Part shown: positions 6,135 to 9,311 of the stretch, in pieces
Layout: each line of letters starts with the position of its first letter
How positions within the stretch are numbered: position 1 is the first letter of the stretch
Origin: Nitrospira sp.
GTDB taxonomy: Bacteria > Nitrospirota > Nitrospiria > Nitrospirales > Nitrospiraceae
Assembly: GCA_025935475.1 (NCBI GenBank)
Contig: JAICVE010000089.1
Location: forward strand, 1-9,311
Reading direction: 5' to 3'
Length of the DNA stretch: 9,311 bases
Notes under the pieces: generated by a model
Told to the model about the DNA's origin: nothing
The model's database searches: none
Seen by the model: only the letters and a program-made list of their open reading frames with translations
Program-made: the position numbers and the translations under genes

Positions 6135-7775
6135 TCACGCTCCTCTGCGGTGCTTCATCAGACGGTCCAGCATCGTTTGCGGAAGCCAGCGGCGGGCGGC
6201 TTGCTTGCCCTGGCTCTCGGCCTCGAGCGACGCGCGATACAGCCACCCTCGCCACGAAGGCGGAAACAGATGGACCCGCGAGAGGTCCCGCGTTTCTTTG
6301 GCCCAGCGGAATTTGTACGCTTCCGTGCCATGTAACAGATCGTATTCTTCGACACCTTCCGCCAGAGCCTGCTTGATCGCAAGCCCCATCGTCACCAAGC
6401 CGACACTGTGCTTTCGCCAGGCCGGATCGAACCCTGATTGATAAAAATAAAATCGAGGGCCGCGCCGGAATCCGTACAATGCTCCGACCGGTCGACCGTT
6501 GACCCGCAGCAGGAACAGCCGGAGCCAGCCCCGATCCAGGGCGGTCCGGCTGAAGGCTTCATGAAACGCCAGTTCCCGCGTCGTCTGCATCGCCTGCGAT
6601 CCGCCACGGTCGTGCCAGGCGACGGCATGCAGCGCCATGAAGGCCTGCAGGGCGTCTCGGCGCTGATCTTCTTTTTCGACCGCGTCAAATTCCACGACTC
6701 CGGCCTTCTGAAGGTTCTTGAGCCGTCGCATGAAGTTGTAGCGGTGATTGGCGCCGAGAGAGTCCAGATAGGACTCCCAGGTATGGCCGCGCAGCGTGAT
6801 GTAGGGACAGCTCTCGATGATGCGGCGCTTGGCCTGCCATCCGCTCAGTTCCAACTCTTTGACCAGGCCGTCGGCCTCTGCAGAACGCGCAGGCAGGTGG
6901 CTCAAGATGAGCAGCGGCTTTTCGCGATTGAAATATTCGGTCAGTCCCACCCGGACCATTCCCTCTTCTCCCCGTCTGACAATCAGATCCAGGTAGTCGG
7001 AGCCGACGACACCGGTCCCGAGAAACTCCGTGGACTGATGGCTCATCAGACCGCCGAAGGTCCGCGGCCGCGAGAAGAGCGGCGCGATGCCGAGCAACTG
7101 GCTCTGCCGGCGCACGGTGATGACACGCAGTGTCCAATCATCCCGCTCGAAGCAACGCCACCAGGAGGTGAGCCACTCCGGCGTCAGGAACACGCAATCC
7201 TGCTCGCTGTTTTCCAGCAGATCCGTCCACTCATCGACCAAATGCGACAGCCGTCCGGGGTCCTCGATGATGGTGATCAAAAGATTGTTCGACGTCCTGA
7301 AGGACAGGCGATCGGCTTCTTCCGGCGGCTGAAGGCAGCTGTAGTCATGAATATCGATGCCCTGCCGAACGACCTTCGCCGGCATGCCCGCCATGACGCA
7401 GTTGGGCGGAACATCTTCCAACACCACCGCATTGGCGCCAATCACCGACGACTCCCCCACGGAAATCGGTCCGAGCAGCTTGGCTCCTGCGCCGATGACG
7501 CAACGATCACCGATCACCGGTACCCCCCATCGCCGCGACCGTCCGCCGATCGTGACATCGTGCCCGATCGACACATAGCGCCCGATCCTGGTGCGTTCGT
7601 GCAACACGATGCCTAGCCCGCCGTACGCCAACTCCGTGCCTTCGCCAAATTCCACCGACATCGGAATCACCGCCCGACACAAAAAATAGATGGCGCCATA
7701 CGCCAGCTGCGGAATCACCGGAATGCGGCGCTGGTAACACCAATTACCGATTCGATAGATCGCCAGTGCGTTCAT
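6135..7775 (-). CDS. Two-domain protein: hexapeptide (left-handed beta-helix) acyltransferase fused to CelD-like GNAT domain
   Basis: The 546-residue protein has two recognisable parts. Residues 1-140 resemble short serine-acetyltransferase-like beta-helix enzymes of glycan loci: an N-terminal helical pair, then hexapeptide repeats with LAYGGLGIVLHERTRIG (49-65), VSIGHDVTIGG (68-78), PVIGDRCVIGAGAKLLG (86-102), SVIGANAVVL (110-119) and the closing MAGMPAKVV (128-136). The CysE-type DHGTG active-site segment is replaced by AYGGLG, so serine acetylation is unlikely; acylation of a sugar is more plausible. A linker (about 140-165) leads to a CelD-like GNAT domain: FLTPEWLTSWWRCF (196-209), LLGIAPLF (227-234), WESYLDSLGANHRYNFMRR (333-351), RVNGRPVGALYGF (424-436), YFYQSGFDP (443-451), DLLHGTEAYKFRW (479-491). 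The reading frame is continuous, and the 1-base gap to the deacetylase implies co-translation. The start has only a weak AGG 12 bases upstream, but no other in-frame start exists nearby. Confidence 0.85.
   Translation of the reverse strand: MNALAIYRIGNWCYQRRIPVIPQLAYGAIYFLCRAVIPMSVEFGEGTELAYGGLGIVLHERTRIGRYVSIGHDVTIGGRSRRWGVPVIGDRCVIGAGAKLLGPISVGESSVIGANAVVLEDVPPNCVMAGMPAKVVRQGIDIHDYSCLQPPEEADRLSFRTSNNLLITIIEDPGRLSHLVDEWTDLLENSEQDCVFLTPEWLTSWWRCFERDDWTLRVITVRRQSQLLGIAPLFSRPRTFGGLMSHQSTEFLGTGVVGSDYLDLIVRRGEEGMVRVGLTEYFNREKPLLILSHLPARSAEADGLVKELELSGWQAKRRIIESCPYITLRGHTWESYLDSLGANHRYNFMRRLKNLQKAGVVEFDAVEKEDQRRDALQAFMALHAVAWHDRGGSQAMQTTRELAFHEAFSRTALDRGWLRLFLLRVNGRPVGALYGFRRGPRFYFYQSGFDPAWRKHSVGLVTMGLAIKQALAEGVEEYDLLHGTEAYKFRWAKETRDLSRVHLFPPSWRGWLYRASLEAESQGKQAARRWLPQTMLDRLMKHRRGA
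6140..6145 (-). promoter_or_regulatory. Shine-Dalgarno site of the deacetylase gene, inside the fusion gene's 3' end
   Basis: GAGGAG on the minus strand lies 6 bases before the ATG at 6131-6133, overlapping the last codons of the upstream gene, whose TGA is at 6135-6137. It supports the chosen start and close translational linkage. Confidence 0.7.
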
Positions 7776-7788
7776 GATCGAGCGTACC

Positions 7789-7800
7789 TGTGTGTGTGTG
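7789..7800. repeat. (TG)6 dinucleotide tract in the 42-base intergenic gap
   Basis: Six uninterrupted TG units (CA on the transcribed strand) fill part of the gap between the GNAT stop (7818-7820) and the ATG of the fusion gene (7773-7775). The tract ends 13 bases before the start codon, next to a weak AGG that is the only Shine-Dalgarno-like element there. Six units is short for phase variation, but the position could affect translation if its length varied. Confidence 0.7.
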
Positions 7801-7817
7801 GTTCTCGCATTCGACGG

Positions 7818-9056
7818 TCATTCGTGCAAATTGAGACCGATCCGCTGGCCGGCGGATTTTATGATTCGATACAACGGATGATCATGGATGCGCGGCAGCA
7901 GCATGAATTTGAAATGATGCAGCACACGGTTGCGGATCCGATTGGGAAAAATGAATATCCAAGAGTGCGGTCTCGTGCGGTTCGTCCAGTCCAGTTTCCA
8001 CCGTTCGGCGTCGCCGAGGAAATCGACTTCGGTCAGTTTGCGTTTCCATGCGTCACGGAGCATCAATTCGCACAAGAGCAGCGACGGAGAAAATGGCGCA
8101 TAGTGCGGGTCATACCCGGATTTCAGAATGTAGAGCTTATTGTGAACCAGCAGGGCGATCTGGACGGCAATCCGTTTGCCCTCGATCGTGAGGAAATGCA
8201 GCTGCAGCCACCCACTCTCAGCCGCTTTTGGCAGCAGGCTCCGATAAAAGGCCAGGCGATCCGGTCTATTCAGGATGGCGGTGCCGGCCTTGCCTTTCCA
8301 GGCCGCGGCCTCCAACAGAAAGGCTTCATCGAGCGTACGGCTCAACTGCTCTCCGCCTGTGACGATTTCATGGCGCACCTCACCGATTCTGTGCAATCCT
8401 TTGGCGCGCCCGCGCAGATTGGACAAATGCTTTTTCGACAAGGTTTTGAGGTAGCTGTCCCACGGCTGATCAATCGGAATGAACGGACCGTCAGATGAAT
8501 GCCATTGGCCTAGCAGGAAGTTGTCTTCGAAGGCGCAGAACCGGAGGTATTCGGCGGCACGTGCATTCTCTGGAATCTGCCGCAACTCCAGCATGTCCCA
8601 GTCCGACGCTTCGGCGGCCAGGAAGTTCCAGATGGCCCTACAGGCATCTTTTGCCCTTCGGGTCAAAATGAGATCGAACCGTTCCGTATACACATTGGCG
8701 ATTCCTCGCAAGCGGCGGACGGCGCAGCCGTAGACGCGTCCCTGGTCGAACATCAGCGGGGCGATGGCAATCGGCTCTGCGCCTTCCATGACAACCAGAA
8801 TGTGCAGTTTGCCCGCCGGCTTGAAACATTCCCACCAGGTGCTGACCCATTCGTAACGCAAGAAGGGATGATCGACGCGCGCTTCGTCCACCAACCGGTT
8901 CCAGACCGGTCCCATCCGCAGAAACGTGTCGTCGTCCTCGACGAGCTCGACGCGCAGACTGATGCGATGAGGCTGCGTGTCGTCACCCTCGTCGGTCAGG
9001 ACGGGAGCATCTCGAGACGTCCCCTCGACAGCCGGAACGATCGTCGCCGTATTCAT
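7818..9056 (-). CDS. CelD/FemAB-like GNAT acyltransferase (Acetyltransf_6 type)
   Basis: This 412-residue cytoplasmic protein looks like the GNAT proteins related to CelD/BcsL and FemAB that accompany cellulose and exopolysaccharide loci. The N-terminal half carries the family's FLRYEWVSTWW signature (residues 65-75), a basic-strand region with IAIAPL (96-101) and RFDLIL (126-131). The acyltransferase half starts near WDSYLKTLSKKHLSNLR (199-215) and includes AAAWKG (250-255), LHFLTIEGKRIAVQIAL (286-302), a YILKSGYDP stretch (309-317) and DFLGDAERWKLDW (345-357). Residues 1-32 are acidic and look disordered. The start is fixed by AGGAGG 8 bases upstream. The downstream gene carries a paralogous domain. 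It probably transfers an acyl or aminoacyl group to a sugar or lipid-linked glycan, but donor and acceptor cannot be read from sequence. No signal peptide or membrane segment is seen. Confidence 0.82.
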   Translation of the reverse strand: MNTATIVPAVEGTSRDAPVLTDEGDDTQPHRISLRVELVEDDDTFLRMGPVWNRLVDEARVDHPFLRYEWVSTWWECFKPAGKLHILVVMEGAEPIAIAPLMFDQGRVYGCAVRRLRGIANVYTERFDLILTRRAKDACRAIWNFLAAEASDWDMLELRQIPENARAAEYLRFCAFEDNFLLGQWHSSDGPFIPIDQPWDSYLKTLSKKHLSNLRGRAKGLHRIGEVRHEIVTGGEQLSRTLDEAFLLEAAAWKGKAGTAILNRPDRLAFYRSLLPKAAESGWLQLHFLTIEGKRIAVQIALLVHNKLYILKSGYDPHYAPFSPSLLLCELMLRDAWKRKLTEVDFLGDAERWKLDWTNRTRPHSWIFIFPNRIRNRVLHHFKFMLLPRIHDHPLYRIIKSAGQRIGLNLHE

Positions 9057-9064
9057 GACGATAT

Positions 9065-9070
9065 CCTCCT
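9065..9070 (-). promoter_or_regulatory. Strong Shine-Dalgarno site of the 412-residue GNAT gene
   Basis: AGGAGG on the minus strand ends 8 bases before the ATG at 9054-9056. This is a near-ideal ribosome binding site and supports that ATG as the start rather than any later in-frame Met. It is the strongest site in the window. Confidence 0.8.
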
Positions 9071-9075
9071 CTTTC

Positions 9076-9090
9076 CCGGCCTCGGGCCGG
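9076..9090 (-). other. GC-rich hairpin between aminotransferase and GNAT genes
   Basis: A perfect 6-bp stem (CCGGCC / GGCCGG) encloses a 3-base loop in the 75-base gap between the aminotransferase stop and the GNAT start. On the transcribed strand it is followed by GAAAG and then the AGGAGG ribosome site, not by a U-run, so it is not a standard intrinsic terminator. It may shield or process the mRNA just before the second gene, or may be a chance GC palindrome. The rest of the gap holds a short T6 run on the minus strand (9114-9119) with no convincing stem before it, and no promoter I can support. Confidence 0.45.
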
Positions 9091-9131
9091 CGTCCACGTA
9101 TGAAACCGTTAGAAAAAATGGATTGGCTCCT

Positions 9132-9311
9132 CTACCGTGAAACAGCGACTGTCTGTGGCGTAGTTCGAATTCGTCGACCGCTGGCCCCTCGCCTCCCAGG
9201 CGCCTCCTCCAAGGCGATGTGCGCGTCCGAAACGTGCCTGGCCAGATACCGGATCTGCGCCTCATCGACGTCCTGGTGAATGGGCAGCTCAAGCACATGC
9301 CGCCTCAGGAA
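9132..9311 (-). CDS. DegT/DnrJ/EryC1/StrS-type sugar aminotransferase, C-terminal fragment
   Basis: The minus strand is open from the window edge to a TAG at 9132-9134, giving the last 59 residues of a protein whose start lies outside. The segment VLELPIHQDVDEAQI followed by a helix (RYLARHV) matches the C-terminal end of the DegT/DnrJ/EryC1/StrS family. These are PLP-dependent enzymes that aminate keto-sugar nucleotides in the cytoplasm; the typical ending is an LPxHxD/N segment plus an amphipathic helix. The catalytic lysine and PLP pocket are not in view. After the helix comes a basic tail of about 25 residues (several Arg, ending AVSR), longer than usual and without recognisable structure. 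It is the first gene of the run, 75 bases upstream of the GNAT gene. It would supply an amino sugar for the acyltransferases that follow, which is inference. Assignment from so short a piece is fairly but not fully secure. Confidence 0.72.
   Translation of the reverse strand, partial: FLRRHVLELPIHQDVDEAQIRYLARHVSDAHIALEEAPGRRGASGRRIRTTPQTVAVSR

Noticed and set aside
6438..7616. Plus-strand 392-residue open frame antisense to the fusion gene
   Set aside because: The opposite strand encodes clear acyltransferase motifs. This frame has composition typical of antisense shadows in GC-rich DNA (many Gln, Arg, His, Pro) and no recognisable domain.
6135..7775. Serine O-acetyltransferase (CysE) for cysteine synthesis
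   Set aside because: The CysE DHGTG active-site segment is absent, the N-terminal CysE domain is missing, and the context is glycan synthesis.
9076..9090. Intrinsic terminator after the aminotransferase
   Set aside because: The stem is good but it is followed by GAAAG and a ribosome site on the transcribed strand, with no U-run; the T6 run at 9114-9119 lies before the stem in transcription order.
1..9311. Defence system, CRISPR array, toxin-antitoxin pair or mobile element
   Set aside because: No direct-repeat array, nuclease, transposase, integrase or small paired genes are visible; every supported gene fits polysaccharide synthesis.

Overview
The window is a tightly packed stretch of a surface-polysaccharide biosynthesis locus. 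All eight genes lie on the minus strand, so transcription runs from position 9311 towards position 1. Base composition is moderately GC-rich, Shine-Dalgarno sites are of the AGGAGG type, and gaps run from 2 to about 75 bases, which fits a bacterial operon. The organism is probably a Gram-negative environmental bacterium. The family mix and GC content would suit a Nitrospira-like lineage, but no taxonomic marker is present and this is a weak guess. I see no RNA genes, CRISPR arrays, insertion sequences or attachment sites.

Layout in transcription order: (1) the last 59 codons of a DegT/DnrJ/EryC1-type sugar aminotransferase, cut by the right edge; (2) a 412-residue CelD/FemAB-like GNAT acyltransferase; (3) a 546-residue two-domain protein joining a left-handed beta-helix (hexapeptide) acyltransferase to a second CelD-like GNAT domain; (4) a 388-residue polysaccharide deacetylase with no signal peptide; (5) a 494-residue Wzx-type flippase; (6) a 649-residue AsnB-like glutamine amidotransferase, whose start is corrected here to a GTG that places Cys2 correctly; (7) a 368-residue GT4 glycosyltransferase; (8) the first 127 residues of a second AsnB-like protein, cut by the left edge.

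Taken together, the genes suggest a glycan whose repeat unit is amino-substituted (aminotransferase), N- or O-acylated (beta-helix enzyme and two GNAT domains), partly deacetylated and possibly amidated (two AsnB paralogues), then extended by GT4 and flipped across the inner membrane by the Wzx protein. The initiating phosphoglycosyl transferase, polymerase and outer-membrane exporter are not in the window.

The least ordinary items are the beta-helix/GNAT fusion beside a stand-alone paralogue of its second half, and the two AsnB paralogues flanking one glycosyltransferase. None of this is strong evidence for a wholly new system. The family assignments rest on motifs read by eye.
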